The notes beneath the pieces were generated by a model that saw only the letters and a list, made by a program, of their open reading frames with translations, was not told the DNA's origin and searched no databases. Made by a program: the position numbers and the translations under genes. 64,000 nucleotides of DNA from an uncultured Gammaproteobacteria bacterium. Its GTDB lineage: Bacteria; Pseudomonadota; Gammaproteobacteria; PS1; Pseudothioglobaceae. Location of the stretch: NCBI GenBank assembly GCA_902606745.1, contig CACLHR010000008.1, positions 1-64,000 on the forward strand, read 5' to 3'. Every line of letters starts with the position of its first letter. Positions within the stretch are counted from its first letter, which is position 1. Positions 36,241-46,037 of this stretch are shown piece after piece.

Positions 36241-37371
36241 ATGACAGAGACTACTACAACTGAACCGTGGCTGGATTCAAACCAGAAACCCTACATTCAA
36301 ATAGAAAGCGTTACAAAAAAATTTGGCGACTTTACAGCCATAGATAATTTATCCTTAGATATATATAAAAATGAGTTCTTCTCATTGTTAGGGCCTTCGG
36401 GATGTGGAAAAACAACACTACTTCGAATGCTAGCTGGGTTTGAAAGATTTACCGAAGGTAGAGTTCTTGTTGATGGTGAAGATATCTCTGAAATCCCACC
36501 CCATCTAAGACCAATCAATATGATGTTTCAGTCATATGCTCTTTTTCCACATATGACGGTTGAAAAGAATATCGCATTTGGTCTAAAGCAAGACAAATTA
36601 CCAGATAACATCATCAATCAAAGGGTTGAGGAAATGTTGGAATTAGTTGAACTGACTGATTTTGCTAAACGTAAACCTGGACAACTTTCTGGTGGTCAAA
36701 GTCAACGTGTTGCGCTCGCAAGAAGCCTAGCTAAACAACCTAAATTGCTACTCTTAGATGAGCCATTAGGTGCGCTAGATAAGCGCCTGAGGGAACAAAC
36801 ACAGTTCGAGTTGATGGATATTCAGGAAAAATTGGAGGTGACTTTTGTTATTGTCACCCATGACCAAGAAGAGGCAATGACTGTTTCCAGTAGGATAGGT
36901 GTTATGGATTCAGGGAAATTGATTCAAGTTGCAACACCTACGCAGATTTACGAAGCACCAATCAACAGAGAAGTTGCGGACTTTATTGGTGACGTTAATA
37001 TCTTTAAAGGTATATACAAGGGTCAAGACGAAACGGGAACTCAATTACTCTCTGAAGATTCAAAGTCGATTATCTATGCAACTCAAAAAGTTGATGTGCC
37101 AGTTGGTAATAGAATATGGTTTGCATTGAGACCAGAAAAACTTGAAATAACAAGAAAATTACCAGAAGTTGATTTCAATATTTTGAAAGGCAAAATTGAA
37201 GATATCGGTTATGGAGGTAGCTTTTCAACCTATCACGTTAAGCTCGAAAACGGTAGACAACTTACCGCCATCCGTGCTAACCGTGAACGAACCGCTGAGC
37301 ACCATTTAACATGGGGAGATGAGGTTTATCTTCATTGGGCTCCGCATTCAGCTGTTGTTTTACTTTCTTAG
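36241..37371 (+). CDS. potG: Polyamine ABC transporter ATP-binding protein
   Basis: ABC ATPase of 376 residues with Walker A GPSGCGKTT, signature LSGGQSQRVALARS, Walker B LLLLDEPLGALD and switch histidine in VTHDQEE. The C-terminal regulatory TOBE domain covers about residues 285-375. FQSYALFPHMTVEKN is typical of the PotA/PotG group. It starts 13 nt past the terminator, and potH follows after 4 nt. Confidence 0.93.
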   Translation: MTETTTTEPWLDSNQKPYIQIESVTKKFGDFTAIDNLSLDIYKNEFFSLLGPSGCGKTTLLRMLAGFERFTEGRVLVDGEDISEIPPHLRPINMMFQSYALFPHMTVEKNIAFGLKQDKLPDNIINQRVEEMLELVELTDFAKRKPGQLSGGQSQRVALARSLAKQPKLLLLDEPLGALDKRLREQTQFELMDIQEKLEVTFVIVTHDQEEAMTVSSRIGVMDSGKLIQVATPTQIYEAPINREVADFIGDVNIFKGIYKGQDETGTQLLSEDSKSIIYATQKVDVPVGNRIWFALRPEKLEITRKLPEVDFNILKGKIEDIGYGGSFSTYHVKLENGRQLTAIRANRERTAEHHLTWGDEVYLHWAPHSAVVLLS

Positions 37372-37375
37372 TTTT

Positions 37376-38293
37376 ATGAGTATAAAAGAAATACAAATCC
37401 CAGCCTTTCTGAAACGCACTTTTAATGGAAGGAATGTAGCCATTTCAATTCCCTATCTTTGGTTACTTTTATTGTTTTTATTTCCATTTGTTATTGTTCT
37501 CAAGATCAGTCTTGCTCAGCCTGTTATCGCTATGCCTCCTTATACACCACTTTTTAGCTGGGGTGATTCATTATGGCCAAAAATACAAGCAGGCTTAGAT
37601 AGCTATCTTTTCCTTTTTAGTGACTCGCTTTATATCAAAGCCTATCTTTCTAGTATAAAAATTGCAACAATCTCAACAGTATTAACCCTCATTATTGGCT
37701 ATGCGATAGCTTATAGTATTGCTAGGGCACCGACACGTTGGCGTGGCATCCTATTGATGTTGGTCATTCTCCCTTTCTGGACGTCATTCCTTATACGTGT
37801 CTACGCTTGGATAGGTATTTTAAAGACTGAAGGTTTATTAAATTTAGCCTTAATGACATTAGGGGTAATCGAAAAACCTCTCATCATTATGAATACCGAC
37901 CTCGCAGTCTATATCGGCATCGTATACTCCTACCTGCCATTTATGATCTTGCCACTCTATGCAAATCTAGAAAAAATGGATATGAATCTGTTAGAAGCAG
38001 CAGCTGATCTAGGTTGTCGTCCATTTAAAACTTTCTGGACTGTAACGATACCTTTATCTTTACCAGGAATACTGGCTGGCTGTTTTCTTGTATTTATTCC
38101 TGTCATTGGTGAGTTTGTTATCCCAGACCTACTAGGTGGAACAAAAACCCTCATGATTGGTAAAGTTCTTTGGGGTGAATTCTTCTATAACAGAGACTGG
38201 CCGGTAGCATCTGCTGTTGCTATTATTATGCTATTACTTCTAATAGTTCCAATTATTCTCTATCAAAAATCGCAAGAAAAGGCCATCTCATGA
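37376..38293 (+). CDS. potH: Polyamine ABC transporter permease PotH-like
   Basis: Inner-membrane permease of about 305 residues with six helices and the EAA loop EAAADLGCRPFKTFWTVTIP, which contacts the ATPase. I use ATG 37376 (MSIKEIQIP), just after the potG stop; the frame extends upstream to an ATG at 37319 inside potG, which is unlikely. The 3' end overlaps potI by 4 nt (ATGA). Confidence 0.92.
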   Translation: MSIKEIQIPAFLKRTFNGRNVAISIPYLWLLLLFLFPFVIVLKISLAQPVIAMPPYTPLFSWGDSLWPKIQAGLDSYLFLFSDSLYIKAYLSSIKIATISTVLTLIIGYAIAYSIARAPTRWRGILLMLVILPFWTSFLIRVYAWIGILKTEGLLNLALMTLGVIEKPLIIMNTDLAVYIGIVYSYLPFMILPLYANLEKMDMNLLEAAADLGCRPFKTFWTVTIPLSLPGILAGCFLVFIPVIGEFVIPDLLGGTKTLMIGKVLWGEFFYNRDWPVASAVAIIMLLLLIVPIILYQKSQEKAIS

Positions 38294-39084
38294 CAAGGTT
38301 CAGTAAATTTAATGTATCTGCCATAATCATAGGATTTACGTTTCTTTATTTGCCAATCATCCTTTTAATTTTGTTTAGTTTTAATGAATCTAGATTGGTC
38401 ACTGTTTGGGCAGGATTCTCAACAAAATGGTATGTTGAACTGATGCAAAACCAAGGCATCAAAGATGCAGCTTGGGTAACCTTTAAGGTTGCATTTATCT
38501 CTTCATCTGTGGCAACATTCTTAGGGACTATTGCCGGACTTGTAATGACACGTTTTGGTAAATTTAGAGGTAGAACTCTTTTTTCTGGAATGATCTATGC
38601 GCCTATGGTAATGCCAGAGGTGATATTAGGCTTATCTACGCTACTTACATTTATAACTTTAGCTATTGATAGAGGCGTTTTAACAGTAACGCTGGCTCAT
38701 ATAACTTTTTCGATGTGTTATGTTTCGGTCATTATTCAGTCCAGAATGTCTAGTTATGACGATAGTATTAATGAAGCAGCACTCGATTTAGGTTGTACGC
38801 CCTTTCGCACTTTTTTGTTAATTACATTCCCAATTATATTACCGGCAGTTGTGTCGGGTTGGCTATTATCATTCACTATGTCGCTTGACGACCTTGTCAT
38901 AGCAAGCTTTACTTCTGGCCCTGGTTCAACAACACTACCAATGAAGATATATTCAATGGTTAGGCTTGGAGTTACTCCAGAGATTAATGCCGTATCTACA
39001 ATTTTAGTTGGCTTGGTTACGGCCGGCGTTATCACTGCCTCTCTCATTGGCAAAAGACAAAGACAACAACTAGCTCAAAGCTAA
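38290..39084 (+). CDS. potI: Polyamine ABC transporter permease PotI-like
   Basis: Second permease of the importer, 264 residues, six helices, EAA loop EAALDLGCTPFRTFLLITFP. The segment SLDDLVIASFTSGPGSTTLPMKIY is typical of PotC/PotI. It is translationally coupled to potH. Confidence 0.92.
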   Translation: MTRFSKFNVSAIIIGFTFLYLPIILLILFSFNESRLVTVWAGFSTKWYVELMQNQGIKDAAWVTFKVAFISSSVATFLGTIAGLVMTRFGKFRGRTLFSGMIYAPMVMPEVILGLSTLLTFITLAIDRGVLTVTLAHITFSMCYVSVIIQSRMSSYDDSINEAALDLGCTPFRTFLLITFPIILPAVVSGWLLSFTMSLDDLVIASFTSGPGSTTLPMKIYSMVRLGVTPEINAVSTILVGLVTAGVITASLIGKRQRQQLAQS

Positions 39085-39101
39085 CAAAGTTAAATATTAT
39101 A

Positions 39102-39128
39102 AAATTATAATTAAGGGTATTATAATTT
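39102..39128. repeat. AT-only 10-bp inverted repeat downstream of potI
   Basis: AAATTATAAT (39102-39111) and ATTATAATTT (39119-39128) form a hairpin with a 7-nt loop. There are no G/C pairs in the stem and no following T-run, so it is a poor terminator. It may be an operator or structure for the next gene. Confidence 0.4.
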
Positions 39129-39168
39129 GCGACTTCTAAAAAATTAACTGAACATTTTGGACAAACAT

Positions 39169-40623
39169 ATGCTGAACAACACTGAACTCTTAAAAACCGC
39201 TGGATATATCAATGGTCAATGGTTGGGGATTGACTCCGATAACAGATTTGAAGTGAAGAACGCTTATACCAAAGAAGTGATATGTACACTTCCAAATATG
39301 GGTGCAAAAGAAACAAATATAGCAATTGATGCCGCTAATCAGTCTTGGCTAAGTTGGAGAAGTATGACTGCCAAAGAAAGAGCTGGTATTTTAAAAAAAT
39401 GGTTTGAATTGGTTATGAAGAACCAAGAAGATTTGGCTATTTTGATGACGTCGGAGCAAGGCAAGCCATTGGCAGAAGCTCGAGGTGAAGTGGGCTATGG
39501 TGCTTCATTTATTGAGTGGTTTGCTGAGGAAGGAAAACGAACCTATGGAGATGTTATCCCTACACCTGCAAATGACCGTAGAATCCTAGTTATTAAGCAA
39601 CCTATAGGTGTGGTTGCTGCGATTACGCCATGGAATTTTCCAATTGCCATGATTACAAGAAAATGTGCTCCAGCACTCGCTGCTGGCTGCCCGGTGGTAA
39701 TTAAACCTGCCGCTGAAACCCCACTCTCAGCTTTGGCATTAGCAGAACTTGCAGACCAGGCAGGCGTTCCAAAAGGTGTTCTAAATGTAGTTGTGGGAAC
39801 TAATGCAAGTGAAATTGGTACCGCACTAACTAACAGTCCGATTGTACGAAAACTCTCTTTTACTGGCTCTACAGAAGTAGGTAAGATTCTGACTCGTAAT
39901 TGTGCAGACACTATGAAGAAGGTCTCTATGGAGTTAGGAGGCAATGCCCCATTTATTGTTTTTGATGATGCTGATTTAGATTCAGCCGTGGCAGGAGCAA
40001 TGACATCGAAGTTTCGTAACACTGGACAAACATGTGTTTGTAGTAATCGTATCCTAGTGCAGGAGGGTATTTACGATAAATTTGTAGCCAAGTTAGCTGA
40101 AGCAGTTAAAACACTAGAGGTTGGAAACGGAATGATGGAAGGAATTAATCAAGGCCCTTTAATTAATGAAAATGCACTCAAAAAAGTCCAAGATCACATC
40201 TCAGATGCTGTTGATAAGGGTGCAGTAATTGTAACTGGAGGTAAACCACACTCAAGCGGCGGCACAATGTTCGAACCAACCGTTATTGGTAATGTAACAA
40301 CTTCAATGAAGGTAGCATCAGAAGAAACCTTCGGACCTTTAGCACCTGTTTTTAAGTTTTCAACCGAAAAACAGGCAATTGAGATGGCCAACGACACCGA
40401 GTTTGGTCTAGCATCTTACTTTTACACAAACGACGTAAATCGAATTTGGCGAGTTTCAGAAGCATTAGAGTATGGAATGGTTGGAATCAACGAAGGCATT
40501 ATATCCAACGAAGTTTCCCCATTCGGTGGAGTTAAAGAATCTGGACTAGGTCGTGAAGGTTCTCACTACGGAATTGAAGACTTCCTTGAACTAAAATATA
40601 TTTGTATGGGTGGTTTAAGCTAG
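39169..40623 (+). CDS. gabD: Succinate/glutarate-semialdehyde dehydrogenase
   Basis: NAD(P)-dependent aldehyde dehydrogenase of 484 residues with TPWNFPIAM, MELGGNAPFIVF and the nucleophile in NTGQTCVCSNR, where the Cys-x-Cys pair is the redox switch known in E. coli GabD. ATG 39169 is chosen over the upstream TTG at 39157. It finishes the polyamine routes, oxidising succinate semialdehyde from putrescine and possibly glutarate semialdehyde from cadaverine; the latter would supply csiD. Confidence 0.93.
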   Translation: MLNNTELLKTAGYINGQWLGIDSDNRFEVKNAYTKEVICTLPNMGAKETNIAIDAANQSWLSWRSMTAKERAGILKKWFELVMKNQEDLAILMTSEQGKPLAEARGEVGYGASFIEWFAEEGKRTYGDVIPTPANDRRILVIKQPIGVVAAITPWNFPIAMITRKCAPALAAGCPVVIKPAAETPLSALALAELADQAGVPKGVLNVVVGTNASEIGTALTNSPIVRKLSFTGSTEVGKILTRNCADTMKKVSMELGGNAPFIVFDDADLDSAVAGAMTSKFRNTGQTCVCSNRILVQEGIYDKFVAKLAEAVKTLEVGNGMMEGINQGPLINENALKKVQDHISDAVDKGAVIVTGGKPHSSGGTMFEPTVIGNVTTSMKVASEETFGPLAPVFKFSTEKQAIEMANDTEFGLASYFYTNDVNRIWRVSEALEYGMVGINEGIISNEVSPFGGVKESGLGREGSHYGIEDFLELKYICMGGLS

Positions 40624-40708
40624 AAAATAACTACTTTGGATAGTTAATACAACTCAAAAACTCTAATAACATTTTTAAACATGATTGGTAGTGAGCCTTT
40701 TCACTGCT

Positions 40709-40717
40709 TGGTATAAT
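40709..40717 (+). promoter_or_regulatory. Extended -10 promoter element upstream of hom
   Basis: TGGTATAAT is an extended -10 (TGn plus consensus TATAAT at 40712-40717), 31 nt before the hom ATG. No good -35 is at the right distance. A GTGA-N6-TCAC inverted repeat lies just upstream. Confidence 0.5.
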
Positions 40718-40747
40718 GCTGTTTTTTGTATTTATTAAAAGAAAAAG

Positions 40748-42025
40748 ATGAAAGTTGGAATTCTCGGTCTTGGCACTGTTGGTGGTGGCGTTGTCAATGT
40801 ACTGCAAAAAAATGGCGCATCTATAGAGCGACGCACAGGTGTCAATATTCAAGTTATTTTGGCTGGTGTTAGAGATGTTAAACAAGATCGTATTTGTGAT
40901 ACCTCAAATATCAAGCTTACTGAAGACCCATTTGATGTAGTCAATCACCCTGAAATCGATGTAGTATTAGAGCTTATCGGTGGCACGGGTCTGACCAAGA
41001 AATTGGTGGAGACAGCTATTAAGAATGGCAAACATGTTATTACCGCTAATAAGGCGCTTATTGCAAAACACGGTAATGAGCTAATTCAATCCGCCAATAA
41101 AAACAAAGTTCGGCTTTTATTTGAAGCCTCTGTCGCAGGTGGAATTCCAATCATCAAATCATTAGAACAAGGACTTAGCGCCAATAAAATTGAATCACTT
41201 GCTGGAATCATTAACGGAACGGGAAACTTTATCCTTACTGAAATGAAAGAAAAGAACAGAGATTTTGATGATGTTCTTAAGGAAGCTCAAACATTAGGCT
41301 ATGCTGAAGCAGATCCAACCTTTGATGTAGAAGGTATCGATGCTGCGCAAAAATTAGCTATACTCGCAGCAATTGCCTTTGGCACTGAACTTCAATTCAA
41401 TAAAGTTTTTACTAAAGGTATCAGTAACATAACCACAGAAGATATTAAATATGCTACCGAGCTGGGTTATACGATTAAACATTTAGGTATTGCCAAGAGA
41501 GTAGGTAATGGAATCGAATTACGTGTCCACCCCACTTTGATTTCTAACGAAGAACTTATCGCCAATGTCAATGGTGTGATGAATGCCGTTCTTGTTAAAG
41601 GTGACGCTTTAGGAACAAGCCTCTACTATGGCGCAGGTGCAGGTGAAGAAGCAACAGCCTCATCTGTTATTGCAGACCTTATAGACATTATCAACAATCA
41701 AACTAGTAATCATATCTTGGGTTGGAAATCACAAGAAAAACTCACTGTTATTGACACGAAGTCAATAGACAGCGAATTTTATTTGCGCCTCCTAGTTAGC
41801 AATATGAAGGGTGTATTAGCCCAAATTACTGGAATTTTTCATCAATACAATGTAAGCATCGAGGAACTCATTCAAAAACAAATAGATGAAAACAATAACG
41901 CCCACATTGTCATCATAACCAATAAAGTTAATACTAAAGACATTATGGGTATTAAAGCTGCCATAGAAGCTAGCGAATTTAATCAAGATGATATGCAAAT
42001 TATTCACGTTGAATCGCTTGACTAA
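40748..42025 (+). CDS. hom: Homoserine dehydrogenase
   Basis: Reduces aspartate semialdehyde to homoserine on the threonine/methionine branch. The N-terminal NAD(P) motif GILGLGTVGGGVVNVL, the catalytic-region LAGIINGTGNFILTEM and AEADPTFDVEGIDAAQK are present. A C-terminal ACT domain (about 350-425, LLVSNMKGVLAQITGIF) suggests feedback control by threonine. Length 425 aa, with no aspartokinase fused. thrC follows after 14 nt. Confidence 0.95.
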   Translation: MKVGILGLGTVGGGVVNVLQKNGASIERRTGVNIQVILAGVRDVKQDRICDTSNIKLTEDPFDVVNHPEIDVVLELIGGTGLTKKLVETAIKNGKHVITANKALIAKHGNELIQSANKNKVRLLFEASVAGGIPIIKSLEQGLSANKIESLAGIINGTGNFILTEMKEKNRDFDDVLKEAQTLGYAEADPTFDVEGIDAAQKLAILAAIAFGTELQFNKVFTKGISNITTEDIKYATELGYTIKHLGIAKRVGNGIELRVHPTLISNEELIANVNGVMNAVLVKGDALGTSLYYGAGAGEEATASSVIADLIDIINNQTSNHILGWKSQEKLTVIDTKSIDSEFYLRLLVSNMKGVLAQITGIFHQYNVSIEELIQKQIDENNNAHIVIITNKVNTKDIMGIKAAIEASEFNQDDMQIIHVESLD

Positions 42026-42039
42026 ATATAAATAATAAT

Positions 42040-43107
42040 ATGAGATACACAGGTTTAATTGAAAAATACCGAGACAGACTCCCGGTCAGTGAGAGCACTC
42101 GTATCATCAGCCTAGGTGAAGGTAATACGCCACTCATTAAGCTAGAAAACATTCCAAAAGAATTAGGCAAAGAAGTTGATCTATACGTTAAATATGAAGG
42201 ACTAAACCCAACAGGTTCATTTAAAGATCGTGGCATGACAATGGCAGTCACAAAAGCTGTCGAAAGTGGTTCTGAAGCAATTATTTGTGCTTCGACAGGT
42301 AACACCTCAGCCGCTGCCGCCGCCTATGCGGCTCGTGCAGGCATCAAAGCATTTGTTGTTATACCTCAGGGTAAGATTGCACTCGGAAAATTAGCACAAG
42401 CGATGATCCATGGATCTACTATTATTCAAATCAAAGGTAACTTTGATGATGGTATGAAGATCGTCAAAGAGATCTCCAATCATGCCCCAGTTTCAATAGT
42501 AAATTCGATTAATCCTTTTCGTCTTCAAGGTCAAAAAACTGCCGCATTTGAAATTATTGAAGAGTTAGGCTCTGCCCCTGATTATCACTCCTTGCCGGTT
42601 GGTAATGCGGGCAATATTACCGCACACTGGATGGGTTATACTGAGTACCATGAGATTGGTAAATCAGACTCAAAACCAACAATGCTTGGCTATCAAGCAG
42701 AAGGAGCAGCTCCATTTATAAAAGGGTCGAAGGTTGACAATCCTGAGACGATTGCAACTGCCATTAGAATCGGTAACCCACAGAGTTGGGAACAGGCTCT
42801 TAAACTAAGCAAAGAGTCTAATGGTTGGTTTGATGCATTTACGGATAAGGAAATTTTGGCGACTCAAAAAATGTTGACTGAGAAGGAAGGTGTTTTTTGT
42901 GAACCTGCTTCAGCCACTTCTGTTGCTGGCGCTTTGAGGGATATAAAATTAGGTAAAATACCTGAAGGTTCCAGTGTTGTATGCACACTTACAGGTCATG
43001 GTCTCAAAGACCCCGACACTGCTATTGCTCAGTGCGATCAAAGTGCAATGATTAATGTTAATCCAACTCTGGAGGAAGTTAAAAAGGCCATATTAGACCA
43101 CATGTAG
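42040..43107 (+). CDS. thrC: Threonine synthase
   Basis: PLP enzyme converting O-phosphohomoserine to threonine. The Schiff-base lysine is in NPTGSFKDRGMT, with ASTGNTSAAAAAYAARAG for phosphate binding and a late CTLTGHGLKDPD. The short 355-residue form lacks the long insertions of the E. coli type. It is in an operon with hom. Confidence 0.95.
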   Translation: MRYTGLIEKYRDRLPVSESTRIISLGEGNTPLIKLENIPKELGKEVDLYVKYEGLNPTGSFKDRGMTMAVTKAVESGSEAIICASTGNTSAAAAAYAARAGIKAFVVIPQGKIALGKLAQAMIHGSTIIQIKGNFDDGMKIVKEISNHAPVSIVNSINPFRLQGQKTAAFEIIEELGSAPDYHSLPVGNAGNITAHWMGYTEYHEIGKSDSKPTMLGYQAEGAAPFIKGSKVDNPETIATAIRIGNPQSWEQALKLSKESNGWFDAFTDKEILATQKMLTEKEGVFCEPASATSVAGALRDIKLGKIPEGSSVVCTLTGHGLKDPDTAIAQCDQSAMINVNPTLEEVKKAILDHM

Positions 43108-43157
43108 TTCTAGTAGAGGCTCTAAGTAAAAAATTATTAAACTAGAGCTATCAATTT

Positions 43158-44057
43158 ATGAGTAACCAGCATTACAAAACTATTGAACAATGTGTTGGCA
43201 ATACTCCATTAGTGCGCCTTCAAAGGCTGAACCCTAATCCGTCCAATACTATTCTTGCCAAACTAGAGGGCGATAACCCTGCAGGTTCAGTCAAAGACCG
43301 TGCAGCACTCAATATGATTACTGAAGCAGAACAAAGAGGCGAGATTAGTCCTGGAGATACACTTATAGAGGCGACTAGTGGTAACACAGGTATTGCACTT
43401 GCGATGATTGCTGCAATTAAAGGTTATAGAATGGTTCTGGTGATGCAAGAAAACTTGTCACAAGAAAGAAGAGATGCGATGACCGCTTATGGTGCTGAGC
43501 TAATTCTAGTTTCTGAAGAGCAGGGAATGGAAGGAGCACGTGATCTCGCTAATCAAATGAGTGCAGATAAAAAAGGAACTCAACTTAACCAATTTTCTAA
43601 TCAAGATAACCCAAGAGCTCATTTAAAAACTACTGCTAAAGAAATTTGGCAAGATACAAATGGTGAAATCACTCACTTTGTGAGCTCAATGGGAACTACT
43701 GGTACGATTATGGGAGTCTCTAAGTACTTAAAAAAGAAAAACCCGAAGATTCAGATTGTTGGAATTCAGCCTGACGGTGATTCACATATACCAGGCATTA
43801 GACGTTGGCCTGAGGGCTATCTTCCCAGTATTTTTGAAGCTTCTAGAGTAGACACAATAATGGATGTTTCTCAAAAGATTGCTGAACAAACAACAAGAAA
43901 TTTGGCAACCCAAGAGGGTATTTTTGCAGGCGTTTCCTCTGGAGGAGCAGTCGCCTGTGCCATCAGGCTTTCAAAAAAAATCAACGATGCTGTAATTGTC
44001 ACTGTGATTTGTGATCGAGGAGACAGATACCTGTCTACGGGAATTTTTAACGATTAA
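43158..44057 (+). CDS. cysM: Cysteine synthase B (O-acetylserine sulfhydrylase)
   Basis: PLP enzyme of 299 residues making cysteine from O-acetylserine and sulfide or thiosulfate. The PLP lysine is in NPAGSVKDRAA, with EATSGNTGIALAMIAAIKGYRM and SSMGTTGTIMGVSKYL. NLSQERRDAMTAYGAELILV is nearer CysM than CysK. It starts 50 nt after thrC, so it may be in the same transcript. Confidence 0.92.
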   Translation: MSNQHYKTIEQCVGNTPLVRLQRLNPNPSNTILAKLEGDNPAGSVKDRAALNMITEAEQRGEISPGDTLIEATSGNTGIALAMIAAIKGYRMVLVMQENLSQERRDAMTAYGAELILVSEEQGMEGARDLANQMSADKKGTQLNQFSNQDNPRAHLKTTAKEIWQDTNGEITHFVSSMGTTGTIMGVSKYLKKKNPKIQIVGIQPDGDSHIPGIRRWPEGYLPSIFEASRVDTIMDVSQKIAEQTTRNLATQEGIFAGVSSGGAVACAIRLSKKINDAVIVTVICDRGDRYLSTGIFND

Positions 44058-44166
44058 TTAAGAGAATTTGAAGTTAAAGTTTTAGCAACTTTGACACGAA
44101 TAATCTAGCTATTCATTACTCAAAGGTGTGTACAATAATACTCTCATAAATAAAAAGGAGAAGTAA

Positions 44167-45024
44167 ATGAATATTAAGTTTGGCCTTAAAAAGGCAACTA
44201 TAGTTCTTACAGCTGCCTTATTGTCAGTGAACATGTCAGCCAAAGCTGGCGCTGTTTATGATTATATTAAGGCAAATAACGAACTAATGATTGCCACGGA
44301 TGCAAACTGGGCTCCATTCTCATATATTGACGATGATGGAGTGATGCAAGGATTTGATGTCGAAGTGGGTAGAGAAATTGCAAAACGTATGGGTGTTGAA
44401 GCTCGCTTTATAACCCCTGATTGGGATGTTATCACAGCAGGAAACTGGAATATGCGTTGGGACGTTTCTGTTGGCTCTATGACGCCAACTGCAAGCCGTT
44501 CTGAAGTATTGAACTTTCCAGCAACTTACTACTACACACCCGCAGCTTTCGCTGTACACACTGATTCACCGATTACAACATTAGCTGGACTGAATGGCAA
44601 AAATGTCTGTACAACGGCAGCGTCTACTTGGGAGATGTATCTTCAGGGTAACCTAGATATGCTTAATGCTCCAGCGTTCACTTATGACGTTACACCGGGC
44701 ACAATTACCTCTTTGAAGGATGGTTCAATGTGTGCGGATGACACTCGTTTAGGTGCAGGCGTTCGAAATGATGGTTTTATTGATTCAGTACCAATGATAC
44801 AAGGAGCAATAGAGGCTGGTTATCCAATTCGTTTCTTAGGAGATCCGGCTTTCCATGAGCCTCTTTCATTAGCGACTGACAAGGGCAATGATGACGCTGA
44901 ACTAGATGCTGAACTTGCTAGAATCATAGCTGAAATGCAGAAAGATTACACTTTAAGTTTGTTGTCAATTCAGCACTTTAAAAATGCAGACGGTTCTTCT
45001 GAAGACTATACTGTTGCTTACTAA
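44167..45024 (+). CDS. Polar amino acid ABC transporter substrate-binding protein
   Basis: Periplasmic family 3 binding protein of 285 residues. The signal peptide ends near SAKAGA (residue 28). TDANWAPFSYIDDDGVMQGFDVEVGREIA is the classic N-lobe. VCTTAASTWEMYLQG, where a conserved GT is usual, and the two cysteines in VCTTAA and SMCADD are less common. AAAAAGGAG precedes the ATG. The ligand is unknown; cysM upstream hints at a sulfur or polar amino acid, only weakly. Confidence 0.9.
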   Translation: MNIKFGLKKATIVLTAALLSVNMSAKAGAVYDYIKANNELMIATDANWAPFSYIDDDGVMQGFDVEVGREIAKRMGVEARFITPDWDVITAGNWNMRWDVSVGSMTPTASRSEVLNFPATYYYTPAAFAVHTDSPITTLAGLNGKNVCTTAASTWEMYLQGNLDMLNAPAFTYDVTPGTITSLKDGSMCADDTRLGAGVRNDGFIDSVPMIQGAIEAGYPIRFLGDPAFHEPLSLATDKGNDDAELDAELARIIAEMQKDYTLSLLSIQHFKNADGSSEDYTVAY

Positions 45025-45069
45025 TAGGAATTGTTAGTTAGTTTTTTTGGTTAGAATTTAGAAAAAGGT

Positions 45070-46035
45070 ATGTTCGTCGATACCGTTATTGAAGATAAGG
45101 CACTGCATAAACCAGTATTCCTTATCGGTTTATCATTAACGGTGTTGGCGATTTTCTTTGCCCTTAATTTTACAAACACCCTTTTTGGTGAATTCCTTAG
45201 GCCTGTTATAGGAGACCCCACGGAAAGCGGTTTTTTTGGTCGTTTTGCAGTTTCACTTGTTCTAACAATAATATTTGTCGTTAATTTATTTGTAATTAGT
45301 TTCTTTAAATTAAAAGTACAAGTTGCAATTGTTTGGGTTGAATTATTTTTACTTTTCTTGGCATTTGCCTATTCTTTTGATCTCAAAATGTCGTTTATCC
45401 AGAGTAGGATTCCGCTCATGATTTCTCGGGGGCTATTTACGACAATTTATATTTCAGCAATCTCAATTGTTATTGCGACCGTAATTGCCATCATAGGTGC
45501 CATTGCAAAACTTTCGAATAACGGCTTTGCTTATGCGATTTCCAGTTTTTATACTTCTCTGTTTCGAGGGCTTCCACTTCTTTTGCAACTTTTCCTAATC
45601 TATAAAGGGTTACCACAACTCGGTTTTATGGTCGACGCAGTGCCTGCAGCCATCACCGCCCTGTCACTTTGTTATGGTGCCTATATGACAGAGATTTTCC
45701 GTGCCGGGATCCAGAGTATCCCTAGAGGTCAATGGGAGGCTTCTAGAGCTCTAGGTTTTAAATTTAACCTTATTCTTCGTAAGATTATTTTGCCTCAAGC
45801 CATACCAATTATTATTCCTCCAACTGGAAATCAGTTTATCGCTATGCTAAAAGATAGTTCTCTTGCCTCTGTTCTTGGGGTTTGGGAATTAATGTATCTC
45901 GCTAGAACCTTAGGACAAAGAGATTTCAGGCACATGGAAATGCTCCTAACTGCTGCAATGATTTACTGGGCTCTAACAATTGTGCTCGAGGTGATTCAAG
46001 CTCGAATAGAAGAAAAATACAAACAAAAAAGTTAA
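45070..46035 (+). CDS. Polar amino acid ABC transporter permease
   Basis: HisM/GlnP-type permease of 321 residues. An N-terminal extension with two to three helices (about 15-110) precedes the usual permease domain (about 115-315), whose EAA loop is [42 protein letters not shown] is typical. It is the only permease of the system, so it probably forms a homodimer. The ATPase gene follows after 2 nt. Confidence 0.92.
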   Translation: MFVDTVIEDKALHKPVFLIGLSLTVLAIFFALNFTNTLFGEFLRPVIGDPTESGFFGRFAVSLVLTIIFVVNLFVISFFKLKVQVAIVWVELFLLFLAFAYSFDLKMSFIQSRIPLMISRGLFTTIYISAISIVIATVIAIIGAIAKLSNNGFAYAISSFYTSLFRGLPLLLQLFLIYKGLPQLGFMVDAVPAAITALSLCYGAYMTEIFRAGIQSIPRGQWEASRALGFKFNLILRKIILPQAIPIIIPPTGNQFIAMLKDSSLASVLGVWELMYLARTLGQRDFRHMEMLLTAAMIYWALTIVLEVIQARIEEKYKQKS

Positions 46036-46037
46036 TT

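Noticed and set aside
39102-39128. AT-only inverted repeat after potI as a transcription terminator
   Set aside because: The stem has no G/C pairs and is followed by GCGAC rather than a T-run, so an intrinsic terminator is unlikely.
39543-40022. 159-codon minus-strand open frame inside gabD
   Set aside because: It is fully antisense to a well-conserved dehydrogenase, has no recognisable motif, and is explained by codon bias of the real gene.
44058-44166. TTGACA at 44091 as the promoter of the amino acid ABC operon
   Set aside because: No -10 box lies at 16-18 bp; the nearest good hexamer, TACAAT at 44131, is too far away. A promoter is likely in this gap but I cannot place it.
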